Shown: piece after piece, positions 4,531-12,483 of the stretch
Layout of the letters: each line of letters starts with the position of its first letter
Numbering within the stretch: the first letter of the stretch is position 1
Assembly: GCA_903873045.1 (NCBI GenBank)
Contig: CAIQND010000052.1
Location: forward strand, 1 to 18,629
Length of the DNA stretch: 18,629 nucleotides
Direction: 5' to 3'
DNA from: an uncultured Methylococcaceae bacterium
GTDB lineage: Bacteria; Pseudomonadota; Gammaproteobacteria; Methylococcales; Methylomonadaceae
Made by a program: the position numbers and the translations under genes
The notes under the pieces: model-generated
Seen by the model: the letters and a program-made list of their open reading frames with translations, nothing else
Databases searched by the model: none
What the model was told of the DNA's origin: nothing

Positions 4531-5301
4531 TTATCGGCTATCTAAAATCCAATTTTTCAACTGCAAGGCGACCCAGTCCGGATCGTCCAGCGTTAGATCA
4601 TGACCGCCCCACGGATGACTTAGCAGTTTTAAAGCCCATTTTTTTTGTATTTTTTCTGAGCATAAAGGGGAAACCAGCTTGTCGCCCTTGCCATTTATTA
4701 ATAAAACGGGTTGTTTGGGCTTTATGTCACCGGGGCGATAACGTGCGGCGGCTATAATTTGTCGAAAGCTGTTTTTAAGACTAATCGGGCGCTGATGTTG
4801 TATCTTTTCCCAAGCGAGGCTTATCTGCTCATCTTGATCGCGGCGATTGCTTATTAATTGCAATATGGCTTTTTCTCGATCGCAACCCTGTTGCTTCGAT
4901 ACCAAGGCTGCAAATTTAGGGTAACTTTGCCAGCGCAAGCGATGATAAAAAGGGCTTAAGTCGGCAAAGCTGGTATTAATCAAACTTGCACCGCATACAT
5001 CGTCTGGATAGCGGCGCATCCACTCCCAGGCAACCATGGCTCCCAGCGAAACAGCCAGAAGGGTGACCGGTTGTTGCAGGCAACCCTGAGCCAACGCTTG
5101 ACCACGCACTGTGTCGGTAATTGCCTTGATGGTAGCCGAGCTGGCTTCTTGGTAAAAACAACCGGTACCGGGTAAATCTATCGTTGTGATGTTGGCATCC
5201 GGAAAAGTTGCTTTCAGGATGGGTATAAAATCGCCCCAGTGCGCTGATTCACGCGCCAGACCTCTTAACAGAATCCAGTGATGACCGACTTGACTATTCA
5301 T
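4531..5301 (-). CDS. Alpha/beta-hydrolase fold protein (256 aa)
   Basis: A hydrolase of unknown substrate. The start ATG at 5301 (MNSQVGHHWILLRG) is chosen because AAAGGA lies just upstream and because a longer frame would run deep into the preceding gene. The HHWILLRGLARESAHW opening is the oxyanion-loop region after strand beta-3. The nucleophile is Ser85 in LLAVSLGAM, where the usual first Gly of G-x-S-x-G is Ala. Asp207 (INGKGDKLV) and His234 (PWGGHDLTLDDP) complete the triad. No signal peptide, so cytoplasmic. Its first eight bases overlap the end of the M14-type gene upstream on the same strand, so the two are probably co-translated. BioH-like carboxylesterases share this size, but I see no proof of that role. 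Confidence 0.85.
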   Translation of the reverse strand: MNSQVGHHWILLRGLARESAHWGDFIPILKATFPDANITTIDLPGTGCFYQEASSATIKAITDTVRGQALAQGCLQQPVTLLAVSLGAMVAWEWMRRYPDDVCGASLINTSFADLSPFYHRLRWQSYPKFAALVSKQQGCDREKAILQLISNRRDQDEQISLAWEKIQHQRPISLKNSFRQIIAAARYRPGDIKPKQPVLLINGKGDKLVSPLCSEKIQKKWALKLLSHPWGGHDLTLDDPDWVALQLKNWILDSR

Positions 5302-6310
5302 ACCAAAATTCCTTTGCCTTTTTTGTATAATCAACTTTTTGTAGCGCTGCCAAGGGTGTCCAGTTTTTGGGGTATAAAATACTCCGGTGTAAAAAATCAA
5401 AAAGCAGGAAATGTCGACGATAAACCCGTTGCTGACGATGCGGTAACAGTGGGTGAAACAAGCCGTGACGTGAAAAAAGATGTGATGGATTTTTGCGTAA
5501 CCAGAGCCATGAGCCCATTTCCAGCGTCAAGGGTAAAAATAAACGATCGGTGCTGAATCGCTGTATAAAATCATCGAATAAATAATCCCATAGATCACCG
5601 CTAATCACATATTCCATGCACATGGGCTCAATTTTATAAACATGATGTGGGTAGCACCGATCAAACAATTCTTTTAATGCCAAGGTTTCAGCAATAAAGG
5701 CAAAGGGTGTTTTCCGTGAAGCATAAGGAAACCATAAGCGGTCTTTAATGCCAAAACCAGAGTGTAAATCCAGTGCGATTGATAGTGACGAGTTAAACAG
5801 GTGTTGATCCACTATCCGACATAAAGCCAGGGCTTCTTTTTCCATGTTTAAAATATCGCCGCGATACCAAGGCAAGTGAGGTGTCAGGTTTTGACCGCTG
5901 TAGAGCTTGGTTGCTCCCATACTTTCTATGGGTGAATTTCGCATAAGATCAACCCCGTTGCCATTGCAACGGGTACCCAGATAAATACCCACCGGATTAA
6001 CGAGTGGTACAAAGACTAGTCTGGATTTTTCCAGACGGGCCATAAGCTCTTCATCCCAGTCCAGTAATTGACTAATGGTTTCCATATAAGACAAAATGAC
6101 TTCTGAACCTATTTTCTCCAGACCATGAACACCACCAAAAAACGCCAATACCGGCGCATCGGGTTCAATTGAGCCCAAGGTAACGCAATGAATAGGAAAT
6201 TCATACTCTTTATAACGGATTGTCTCTATGACCTGCGTGCGTGCTTTGTCGCCGAATCGTTCAATGATACGTTCAAGTTGTTCAAGTTCGGGAAATTTAA
6301 AGCCAGTCAT
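5294..6310 (-). CDS. M14-family zinc carboxypeptidase-like protein (338 aa)
   Basis: A putative metallopeptidase or amidohydrolase. Zinc ligands can be read as His62 and Glu65 in GGVHGLEKIGSE and His183 in ALDLHSGFG. The catalytic Glu is probably Glu264 in LTLEMGSWLW. The segment RCNGNGVDLMRN (114-125) corresponds to the substrate-binding R-x-N-x-x-GVDLNRN motif of M14 enzymes. No signal peptide is evident. The first 40 residues (EYEFPIHCVTLGS) resemble a short N-terminal beta domain preceding the catalytic one. The substrate is unknown; M14 relatives cut peptides, peptidoglycan stem peptides or N-acyl amino acids. It is followed by the overlapping hydrolase gene. Start ATG at 6310 fits the fold and the lack of an in-frame alternative. 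Confidence 0.85.
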   Translation of the reverse strand: MTGFKFPELEQLERIIERFGDKARTQVIETIRYKEYEFPIHCVTLGSIEPDAPVLAFFGGVHGLEKIGSEVILSYMETISQLLDWDEELMARLEKSRLVFVPLVNPVGIYLGTRCNGNGVDLMRNSPIESMGATKLYSGQNLTPHLPWYRGDILNMEKEALALCRIVDQHLFNSSLSIALDLHSGFGIKDRLWFPYASRKTPFAFIAETLALKELFDRCYPHHVYKIEPMCMEYVISGDLWDYLFDDFIQRFSTDRLFLPLTLEMGSWLWLRKNPSHLFSRHGLFHPLLPHRQQRVYRRHFLLFDFLHRSILYPKNWTPLAALQKVDYTKKAKEFWYE

Positions 6311-6528
6311 AAGTAGGTATCAGGGAGTAATAGCATAGAAAAACAGTTTTTCTGTTTCATGTTTTGGCAGTATAGCGTGTAATTGTCCGGTTCCAGGATA
6401 AGAATCTTATGATAACTCTTACGTAAACGGTTATCCTATTACAATAGAGTGACAGCAAGATGAAATTCAGTCTGTTTGCTATTTAGGGTTAATTAACCTG
6501 TTTTTTGCGGGTTGCAGAGTAAAAGTGG

Positions 6529-6632
6529 TATAGAGCCATGTAGAAGTAAAGCGACATTCGATCACCCTCACCCCAGCCCTCTCCCTGAGGGAGAGGGAGC
6601 TTAATGTTGCTTTACTTCTAAGCCACTCTATA
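6529..6632. repeat. 104-bp palindromic element with a nested repeat
   Basis: The 24-bp ends 6529-6552 and 6609-6632 are inverted copies matching in the outer 7 (TATAGAG) and inner 12 (TAGAAGTAAAGC) positions, with a 5-base mismatched middle. Between them lies a 36-bp repeat (6565-6600) whose reverse complement matches 33 of 36 bases of 18434-18469. The centre is itself a hairpin CCCTCTCCCTGAGGGAGAGGG-like (6578-6598). Confidence 0.6.
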
Positions 6633-6640
6633 ATTGTTCG

Positions 6641-6667
6641 CTCCCCCTCTTTGAAAAAGAGGGGGAG
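6641..6667. repeat. Perfect 12-bp hairpin
   Basis: CTCCCCCTCTTT and AAAGAGGGGGAG flank a GAA loop. Probably another dispersed palindromic repeat; no U-run follows on either strand. Confidence 0.5.
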
Positions 6668-6826
6668 GTAAATAAATCCCTCACAATCCCAATGCCGTTT
6701 AGTTAAGTATATAACTGGAGTAAAACAGCTTTGGTTGTTTTTACAGGCAATAGCTGAAGCGATTGCACTCCTGTTTTTAAACAACTTGCGCTTAACCACC
6801 AAAAATTAAATAGCCAATACACAATA

Positions 6827-7573
6827 ATGCCTCAGTTAAAACAGTTTTTCCTCGCGCTTAGTTTTTATACCCGGTTGCCGGGGCCAAAATCTCAGGATTA
6901 CACAAAACTACCGCAAGCAACGGTTTATTTACCGCTGGTTGGTTGGCTGGTGGGAAGCATTACGGCGTTAAGTTTTTATCTGGCTGATTTGTTGTGGCCG
7001 CAAGTAACTGCGGTGATTTTAGCTTTAATGGCGGGTGTTTTTTTAACCGGCGCTTTTCATGAAGATGGTTTTGCCGATGTCTGTGATGGTTTTGGTGGCG
7101 GTTGGGGTAAGCAACGTATCCTGGAAATCATGAAAGACTCTTACATTGGTGTTTATGGCGTGGTCGGATTGTTGCTGCTTTTTTTGTTAAAAATCAGCTT
7201 GCTGGGCAGCCTGTTAACCACAGTCGTGCCTTGGGTATTATTGGCGGGGCACAGTATTAGCCGGTTGCCGCCTTTGTTGTTGATGCAGCGGTATGATTAT
7301 GTGCGTAATAATGACAGCAAGGCGGCTGTTGCCATTTATAAACCCAATGGACAGCAATTGCTTATTGCTACCCTGACCGCCTTGTTACCCTTGACGTTGC
7401 TGCCGCTGGTATGCGTCCTGGCGATTATTCCTGTATTCGCAATCAATTGGTATGTGGGCCGTTATTTTTATTGCTATATCGGTGGCTATACGGGCGATTG
7501 TTTGGGTGCGAGTCAGCAAATTTCAGAAACTGTTTTTTATCTAAGTATTAGTGCCTTATGGATATTTATTTAG
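6827..7573 (+). CDS. cobS: Adenosylcobinamide-GDP ribazoletransferase (cobalamin synthase)
   Basis: An integral-membrane enzyme joining adenosylcobinamide-GDP and alpha-ribazole(-phosphate) to give adenosylcobalamin(-phosphate), the last joining step of B12 synthesis. 248 residues, normal length. The diagnostic acidic motif HEDGFADVCDGFGGG lies at residues 78-92, followed by KDSYIGVYGVVGL. Several hydrophobic segments surround it (about 36-75, 110-150, 170-210, 230-248). It is the first gene of the cobalamin cluster and overlaps the next gene, cobC, by 16 bases. The ribosome-binding site is weak. Confidence 0.95.
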   Translation: MPQLKQFFLALSFYTRLPGPKSQDYTKLPQATVYLPLVGWLVGSITALSFYLADLLWPQVTAVILALMAGVFLTGAFHEDGFADVCDGFGGGWGKQRILEIMKDSYIGVYGVVGLLLLFLLKISLLGSLLTTVVPWVLLAGHSISRLPPLLLMQRYDYVRNNDSKAAVAIYKPNGQQLLIATLTALLPLTLLPLVCVLAIIPVFAINWYVGRYFYCYIGGYTGDCLGASQQISETVFYLSISALWIFI

Positions 7574-8130
7574 TTCGCCACACGAAAACTGACACACTTA
7601 AAGGGCTTTGTTATGGACAAAGCGATGTCGGATTGGCGAAAACTTTTTTTGAAGAAGTTCAGCAACTGCAACAAAAAATGCCTGAATTTAAAGCGAATAG
7701 CCGGTTTTTTAGCAGTCCGTTAACGCGCTGTGTAAAATTAGCTGAGCAGTTTTCTGCGTGCGTGACGACCGATATCCGCTTGTTGGAGCTTGATTTTGGC
7801 GATTGGGAAAGTAGGCGTTTTGATGATATTGATGCCGATGTTTTGCAGCAGTGGACGGATAATTTTGTTGACATTGCACCGCCAAACGGAGAAAGTTTTA
7901 CCGATTTATGCCAACGTGTCGGGGATTTTTGGCAAGAGGTGGTGCAGGGGATGTCAGAGGCAACCGAACAACTTATCATCATAACTCATGCCGGTGTTAT
8001 TCGTGCCTTGTTGGCGTATATTTTAAAACTGCCACCGGCTAATGCTTTTCAGTTTCGGGTTGATTTGGGTTCTGTACATAAATTTCAGCATCTCGATAAT
8101 TTCACTTACATAAACTATATCAATCTATAA
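7558..8130 (+). CDS. cobC: Alpha-ribazole phosphatase (histidine phosphatase family)
   Basis: Removes the 5'-phosphate from alpha-ribazole-5'-phosphate or from adenosylcobalamin-phosphate. The phosphoglycerate-mutase fold signature is complete: Arg7-His8 in YLVRHTKT (His8 is phosphorylated), Arg57 in SSPLTRC, Glu77 in LLELDFGDWE and His144 in IITHAG. LCYGQSDVGL around residues 17-26 is typical of CobC. 190 residues. Translation probably couples to cobS, whose end it overlaps. Its stop codon abuts the ATG of the following cobD. Confidence 0.92.
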   Translation: MDIYLVRHTKTDTLKGLCYGQSDVGLAKTFFEEVQQLQQKMPEFKANSRFFSSPLTRCVKLAEQFSACVTTDIRLLELDFGDWESRRFDDIDADVLQQWTDNFVDIAPPNGESFTDLCQRVGDFWQEVVQGMSEATEQLIIITHAGVIRALLAYILKLPPANAFQFRVDLGSVHKFQHLDNFTYINYINL

Positions 8131-9243
8131 ATGAACCACGGCGGTAATATTTATCAATTCGCAAGGCATCTGGGTTGCTTGCCTGAGCAAGTGCTGGATT
8201 TCTCATCCAACATTAATCCAGAGCAAGCGGTTGATTGGCATCGTTTGCAACCGCTATCATTGGGTCTTTATGCCGACCCTGATTACAGTGTATTAAAACA
8301 GGCGATTAGCCATCGTTATAAGATGCCGACCAATGCCGATATTGAAGTATTTAATGGAGCCAGTGCGGCCATTTTTGCGTTATTGCGCTGGATACTGCCG
8401 CAAGATGTGGTTTTATACTCGCCTTTGTATGGCGAATATGCGCATATTGCCGGAGAGATGGGTTGTCAAGTGCATAACATTGATCGATTTAAGCCGTTAA
8501 CAACGGAAATCCCTAAAGCCAGTACCGTGATTTTCGTCAATCCATCCACGCCGGATGGGCAGCTTTATGACATGCAAGAGCGACTGGCCGCGTGGCAAGC
8601 GGCAGAGTGTCATATCATTGTTGATGAATCTTTTTTGGATTTTTGCGTGGCTGATTCGGTGGCAGAACAGTTGGCAAGTTATAATAAACTCTATATTATC
8701 AAATCATTAAGCAAGTTTTATGGGTGCGCCGGTATTCGTGTCGGCTTTATTATCGCGGCTGCACAAGCAATAAAAGAGCTAAAACGTTACGAGCCCGCGT
8801 GGAAATTATCCAGTTTTTATATGATATATATGCAGCAGGCGCTGGCAAATAACGATTTTGTTGAAAAAACCCGAGAGCAGACAGCATCACTACGAAATTT
8901 GCTGCAACTCGCTTTGCAATCTTCCGGGTTGTTTGAACGGATTTATTCAGGGCAGGCCAATTTCCTTTTGGCAAAATTAGCCAATCAGGGCGACGGTTAT
9001 CATTTGCAGGCATTATTGGAACCGTCACGTATTTTAATTCGGGTTTGTGATAATTTTGAGGGCTTGGATAAGCGTTATGTCCGTTTTGCTGTAAAAAATA
9101 CACAAGCCATTAATGTACTTGCCGATAGCTTAAATGTACTATCACCCGTCGTTAAGTTACGCGCCTCTTGGGAAGATAAACTGTTGGCTGAGCGGAGCCG
9201 AAGCCGACAAAATCGCTTCGACTCCGCTCAGCGAACGGTTTAA
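8131..9243 (+). CDS. cobD: L-threonine-O-3-phosphate decarboxylase
   Basis: A PLP enzyme that makes (R)-1-amino-2-propanol phosphate, the arm linking the corrin ring to the nucleotide loop. The opening HGGNIYQFA and DFSSNINP are the CobD signature. The PLP lysine is Lys195 in SLSKFYGCAGIRVGF, with Asn137 (NPSTPDGQ) and Asp165 as cofactor contacts. At 370 residues it is slightly long. The last 18 or so residues (from about residue 353, RSRSRQNRFDSAQ) are encoded by an inverted repeat at 9187-9232, and the normal family C-terminus would end earlier. It starts immediately after cobC with no gap. A Salmonella-type naming is used; in the Pseudomonas naming this is cobC. Confidence 0.93.
   Translation: MNHGGNIYQFARHLGCLPEQVLDFSSNINPEQAVDWHRLQPLSLGLYADPDYSVLKQAISHRYKMPTNADIEVFNGASAAIFALLRWILPQDVVLYSPLYGEYAHIAGEMGCQVHNIDRFKPLTTEIPKASTVIFVNPSTPDGQLYDMQERLAAWQAAECHIIVDESFLDFCVADSVAEQLASYNKLYIIKSLSKFYGCAGIRVGFIIAAAQAIKELKRYEPAWKLSSFYMIYMQQALANNDFVEKTREQTASLRNLLQLALQSSGLFERIYSGQANFLLAKLANQGDGYHLQALLEPSRILIRVCDNFEGLDKRYVRFAVKNTQAINVLADSLNVLSPVVKLRASWEDKLLAERSRSRQNRFDSAQRTV
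9187..9232. repeat. Inverted repeat inside the 3' end of cobD
   Basis: GCTGAGCGGAGCCGAAGC (9187-9204) and GCTTCGACTCCGCTCAGC (9215-9232) match at 17 of 18 positions with a 10-base loop. The sequence type (CGCTGAGCGGAGTCGAAGCG) is a common dispersed bacterial repeat. It supplies the last codons of cobD and might serve as a hairpin before the 108-bp gap to cobQ. Confidence 0.7.
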
Positions 9244-9351
9244 CTTAATGACATTGGCTGTCACCCCATTTTGATAGTCGGTTTGAGCGTAATAAGTAAG
9301 CCTGTTTTCAATCGATATTGCACCACTTTATTTATGGACTAAAAGGGATAT

Positions 9352-10752
9352 ATGAAACCATTAGCTGTTTTTGGAACCGGTTCAGATGCGGGTAAAACGA
9401 GTCTGGTCATGGCGTTGTGCCGAATTTTTGCCGACCAAGGGATAAAAGTCGCGCCTTTTAAGGCGCAAAATGTATCCAATAATTCTGCCGTTACCAAAGA
9501 AGGTCGAGAGATTTCCAGGGCGCAATGTTTACAGGCCGAAGCGGCACGCGTAGAACCCAGTTATTTGTTTAATCCGGTCTTGCTTAAATCGCAGGGTAGC
9601 AGTTCGGTGCAAGTCATAGTAAACGGGCTGGTTCATAAAAATCAAAGCGTCACTCATTATTATGATGAAATTGATGGGTTGAAACTACAGGTACAACAGT
9701 CATTTTTGCGCTTGCAGCAAGATTACGACTTGGTTATTGCTGAAGGCGCGGGATCGCCGGTTGAATTAAATCTGCTGGAAAAAGACCTGTCGAATACGTT
9801 TATCGCCAACACCTTTAATACCAAAAATATTTTGGTTGCCGACATAGAACGGGGCGGGGTGTTTGCCTCAATTTACGGCACCATGGCATTGATGGGTCCG
9901 GTTATGCGAAGTAATCTGGTTGGCGTTGTTATTAATAAGTTTCGGGGCGATCGGCGTTTTTTTGATGAGGGCGAAAAAATTATCAAGGATCGATTTGGTA
10001 TACCGGTTCTGGGTGTCCTGCCTTTTCAGGCTTTAAATATTGATATGGAAGATTCCCAGTCCCTGAGCAATTATCAACAGCGTCTGGACGATGTAAAAAT
10101 TCGTGTTGGGGTTATCGTCTATCCAGGCTTAAGTAATTATAACGATCTTGATGTTTTAATGGCAGACCCCGAGATTTATGTGGAATTGATTCATGCCAAT
10201 CGTTCGCTGAATAACTTTGATATGATTTTGCTGCCCGGCAGCAAAACCGTCATTCGTGATTTGCAGTGGCTAAAACAGCAGGGTTTATTTAATGAGCTTC
10301 AGCAGTTTAACAAGCCTGTTTTTGGCATTTGCGGCGGCTATCAAATGCTCTGCGAAAGCCTGCACGATCCCGAGGCGATAGAACATGATGAACCTATTAT
10401 TGAAACGGGTTTAAGTTTTATTGATGATATTGTCATTTACCAAACCCCTAAAATACTCCAGCACGGCAATTATCAACTGTTTTCATACACGGCCATAAAC
10501 GGTTATGAAATCCATAGTGGACGCATGAACAAGTACCCCTTGTTTTACCAAGGCGGACGTTTTATGGGCACGCATATCCATGGGGTTTTTGATGATGATG
10601 CTTTTCGTGGCGATTATTTTAAAGCCATTAATCCACACTATCAGGGTTTTGAGTATGCAAGTTATCGTGAAGCACAAATACAGGGCTTTACTGATATGGT
10701 CGCGGAAAATTTGGATACCGCCGCTATCTTGCAAGCGCTTCAGGCCGATTGA
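9352..10752 (+). CDS. cobQ: Cobyric acid synthase (glutamine-hydrolysing)
   Basis: Amidates the b, d, e and g carboxyls of adenosylcobyrinic acid a,c-diamide using glutamine and ATP, giving adenosylcobyric acid. 466 residues, slightly shorter than usual. The N-terminal ATP-binding domain has the P-loop GTGSDAGKT (8-16) and PFKAQNVSNNS (35-45). The C-terminal class I amidotransferase domain has its nucleophile Cys327 in VFGICGGYQMLC and His410 in GTHIHGVFD. A 108-bp gap with no recognised feature besides the cobD repeat precedes it, and GGGA lies just before the ATG. Its stop codon overlaps the start of cbiB by one base (TGATG). Confidence 0.95.
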   Translation: MKPLAVFGTGSDAGKTSLVMALCRIFADQGIKVAPFKAQNVSNNSAVTKEGREISRAQCLQAEAARVEPSYLFNPVLLKSQGSSSVQVIVNGLVHKNQSVTHYYDEIDGLKLQVQQSFLRLQQDYDLVIAEGAGSPVELNLLEKDLSNTFIANTFNTKNILVADIERGGVFASIYGTMALMGPVMRSNLVGVVINKFRGDRRFFDEGEKIIKDRFGIPVLGVLPFQALNIDMEDSQSLSNYQQRLDDVKIRVGVIVYPGLSNYNDLDVLMADPEIYVELIHANRSLNNFDMILLPGSKTVIRDLQWLKQQGLFNELQQFNKPVFGICGGYQMLCESLHDPEAIEHDEPIIETGLSFIDDIVIYQTPKILQHGNYQLFSYTAINGYEIHSGRMNKYPLFYQGGRFMGTHIHGVFDDDAFRGDYFKAINPHYQGFEYASYREAQIQGFTDMVAENLDTAAILQALQAD

Positions 10753-11648
10753 TGGGATTTGAATTAGCGGCTTTAGCCTATCTTATCGATAGTGTTTTTG
10801 GTGAATTTCGCTGTAAACATCCGGTGGTCTGGATGGGCGAGTTTATTTCTGGGTTTGAAAAACGTTTTTATCAAGACCGAATTTTACCCGGTGCGTTATT
10901 GGTCATCAGCTTGATTGTATTGACCTTACTGATTAGCAGTGCGCTTGTTTATCTGAGTGAAGGGTTGGCTTCTTGGTTGTCTTTATTACTAATAGCTGTA
11001 TTTGCCTCAACCGGACTGGCCATGAAGTTGTTACATGCCAGTGTTGCAGAAATAATAACCGCTGAACAACCTAAACAAGCCCTGAGTTTTTTGGTTAGCC
11101 GCGACACTGAAACCATGACGGAAACCGAGATTTATAAAGCGGCACTGGAAACCTGGGCCGAAAACCTCAGTGATGGGGTTATCGCACCGTTATTTTATTT
11201 GGTATTGTTTGGTTTGCCGGGGATTGCAGTTTATAAAGCCATTAATACGATGGATTCCATGATTGCCTATAAAACAGGGCATTATTTTTATTTTGGCAAA
11301 ACTGCCGCCATTGTTGACGATATAGCCAATTTTATACCGGCACGACTCACGGCCTTATTGATTGTTTTATTAGTCCAAGATAAACGCCGTGCTTGGCAAT
11401 GCTTATGGCGTGATGGCCATAAACTGGAAAGTCCCAATGCCGGTTACCCGATTGCTGCAATGGCCGGTGCTTTAGGGCTTGCCTTGGGTGGCGATGCTTA
11501 TTATCACGGACAACTGAAACATAAGCCGGTGTTGGGCGAATCCGTCAATCCCGTTAATAAAGCCGTATTAGCCCAAGCCTTAGCGATGAAAACACGGATT
11601 GATGGGATGGTTTTGGGTTTATTGGCAATAGGTGCCGTACTGACATGA
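10752..11648 (+). CDS. cbiB: Adenosylcobinamide-phosphate synthase
   Basis: A membrane enzyme that attaches (R)-1-amino-2-propanol phosphate, the CobD product, to adenosylcobyric acid. Hallmarks are ETWAENLSDGVIAPLFY, KAINTMDSMIAYKTG and DDIANFIPARLTALL. Several membrane segments can be seen (about 50-90, 150-170, 195-215, 280-298). The ATG at 10752 overlaps the cobQ stop, so it is preferred over the TTG one codon earlier. 298 residues, within the family range. The stop overlaps the cobU start by four bases (ATGA). The Pseudomonas name for this gene is cobD. Confidence 0.93.
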   Translation: MGFELAALAYLIDSVFGEFRCKHPVVWMGEFISGFEKRFYQDRILPGALLVISLIVLTLLISSALVYLSEGLASWLSLLLIAVFASTGLAMKLLHASVAEIITAEQPKQALSFLVSRDTETMTETEIYKAALETWAENLSDGVIAPLFYLVLFGLPGIAVYKAINTMDSMIAYKTGHYFYFGKTAAIVDDIANFIPARLTALLIVLLVQDKRRAWQCLWRDGHKLESPNAGYPIAAMAGALGLALGGDAYYHGQLKHKPVLGESVNPVNKAVLAQALAMKTRIDGMVLGLLAIGAVLT

Positions 11649-12142
11649 AGACACTGTTTATAGGCGGTATAAAAAGTGGAAAATCCCGCTTGGCGGAAGC
11701 TTATATATTAGAGCAAGCGCACAAAGATAAGCCTTACTATTTGGCAACAACCGAATTTTTTGATGATGAAATACAAACTCGGGTGACTATTCATCAACAG
11801 CGCCGTAAAGATTTTTTTATCACACTGGAAGAACCCGTCAAACTGCTTGAAGCACTCGAAAGCTGTCAGCGTCCGGTATTAATAGAATGTGTCTCGATGT
11901 GGTTAAACAATTTGCTGTATTACCAAATTCCGGAAGTGGATATTTTGCAAGAACTGGAAGCCGTGCTGCAATTGCCATGCGCTATGGTTTTGGTTCACAA
12001 TGAAGTGGGCTTGGGTGTTATTGCCGATAATCCGTTGGCACGCCAGTTTGTTGATTTATCCGGTAAAGCGGCGCAGTTGATGGGACAGTATTGTGATGAA
12101 GTGTTTTTTTGCAGTGCCGGGCTAACACTAAAGATGAAATAG
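11645..12142 (+). CDS. cobU: Adenosylcobinamide kinase / adenosylcobinamide-phosphate guanylyltransferase
   Basis: A bifunctional enzyme that phosphorylates adenosylcobinamide and transfers GMP to it, making the substrate of CobS. The P-loop GGIKSGKSRLAE (7-18) is typical. His50 in TIHQQRR corresponds to the guanylylated histidine. LIECVSMWLNNLL and HNEVGLGVIADNPLARQFVD are diagnostic. 165 residues is a little short; the C-terminus ends soon after the LSGKAAQLMGQYCDEVFFCSAGL segment, which is the usual end. Last gene of the cobalamin block and followed by a nested inverted repeat. Confidence 0.95.
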   Translation: MKTLFIGGIKSGKSRLAEAYILEQAHKDKPYYLATTEFFDDEIQTRVTIHQQRRKDFFITLEEPVKLLEALESCQRPVLIECVSMWLNNLLYYQIPEVDILQELEAVLQLPCAMVLVHNEVGLGVIADNPLARQFVDLSGKAAQLMGQYCDEVFFCSAGLTLKMK

Positions 12143-12149
12143 AATTTTA

Positions 12150-12223
12150 GGCTACCCACTTTAGACGGGACAAGCAAAACGGTTTAACCTTAAATTGTCC
12201 CACCTTAGGTAGCCCGTTTTATT
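12150..12223 (+). terminator. Nested inverted repeat after cobU, probable terminator
   Basis: Outer arms GGCTACC (12150-12156) and GGTAGCC (12208-12214), inner arms GGGACAA (12167-12173) and TTGTCCC (12195-12201). A short T-rich stretch (CGTTTTATT) follows. Together these make a two-stem cruciform-like hairpin, suitable to end the cobalamin transcript. The remaining gap to about 12410 holds nothing I recognise. Confidence 0.5.
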
Positions 12224-12413
12224 AAATAAATTTCGCTTAACTTACTGGCAGTGAGGCTGGAGCTTGGGAATCAGAAGAACGTTAACCGTTTTTGCTTTTC
12301 TTCGTGGTAAATGCTTTTCTTTGCTAATGGCGTTCAAAGCAGGATTTGAGATAATACCTCATGCTTGGATGTCTCCCAAGAACACGGGGCAGTTTATTTT
12401 TTTATGATAGTTG

Positions 12414-12441
12414 GTGACTTGTAATAACAATCCACTATAAT
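12414..12441 (+). promoter_or_regulatory. Probable promoter of the hox operon
   Basis: TATAAT (12436-12441) is perfect, with GTGACT (12414-12419) 16 bp upstream as a weak -35. The predicted start of transcription is near 12448. The hoxF start is preceded by AAGGA at 12473-12477. Confidence 0.45.
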
Positions 12442-12483
12442 CACCCTAGCACGTATTCATAAAGATCAGGCTAAGGAAATAAA

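Larger units (their letters stand above)
6311..6826. other. Intergenic region between divergent transcription units, rich in palindromic repeats
   Basis: This stretch separates the minus-strand M14 gene from the plus-strand cobS gene. It holds a 13-bp palindrome ATAAGAATCTTAT (6398-6410), a 104-bp palindromic element (6529-6632) and a perfect hairpin (6641-6667). The minus-strand frame at 6479-6802 runs across these repeats and appears spurious. No clear promoter for cobS and no cobalamin riboswitch were recognised. Confidence 0.5.

Noticed and set aside
6560..6670. Possible cobalamin riboswitch upstream of cobS (GCCACTC at 6622)
   Set aside because: Only a short match, no B12 box or surrounding core, and it lies in a palindromic repeat arm.
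6479..6802. Minus-strand 107-aa frame before cobS
   Set aside because: It runs through palindromic repeats and shows the low-complexity residues typical of translated repeats (SLSLRERAGVRV).
12300..12410. Short plus-strand frame MAFKAGFEIIPHAW near 12327
   Set aside because: 26 codons, no ribosome-binding site, no recognised family; sits in the hoxF upstream region.
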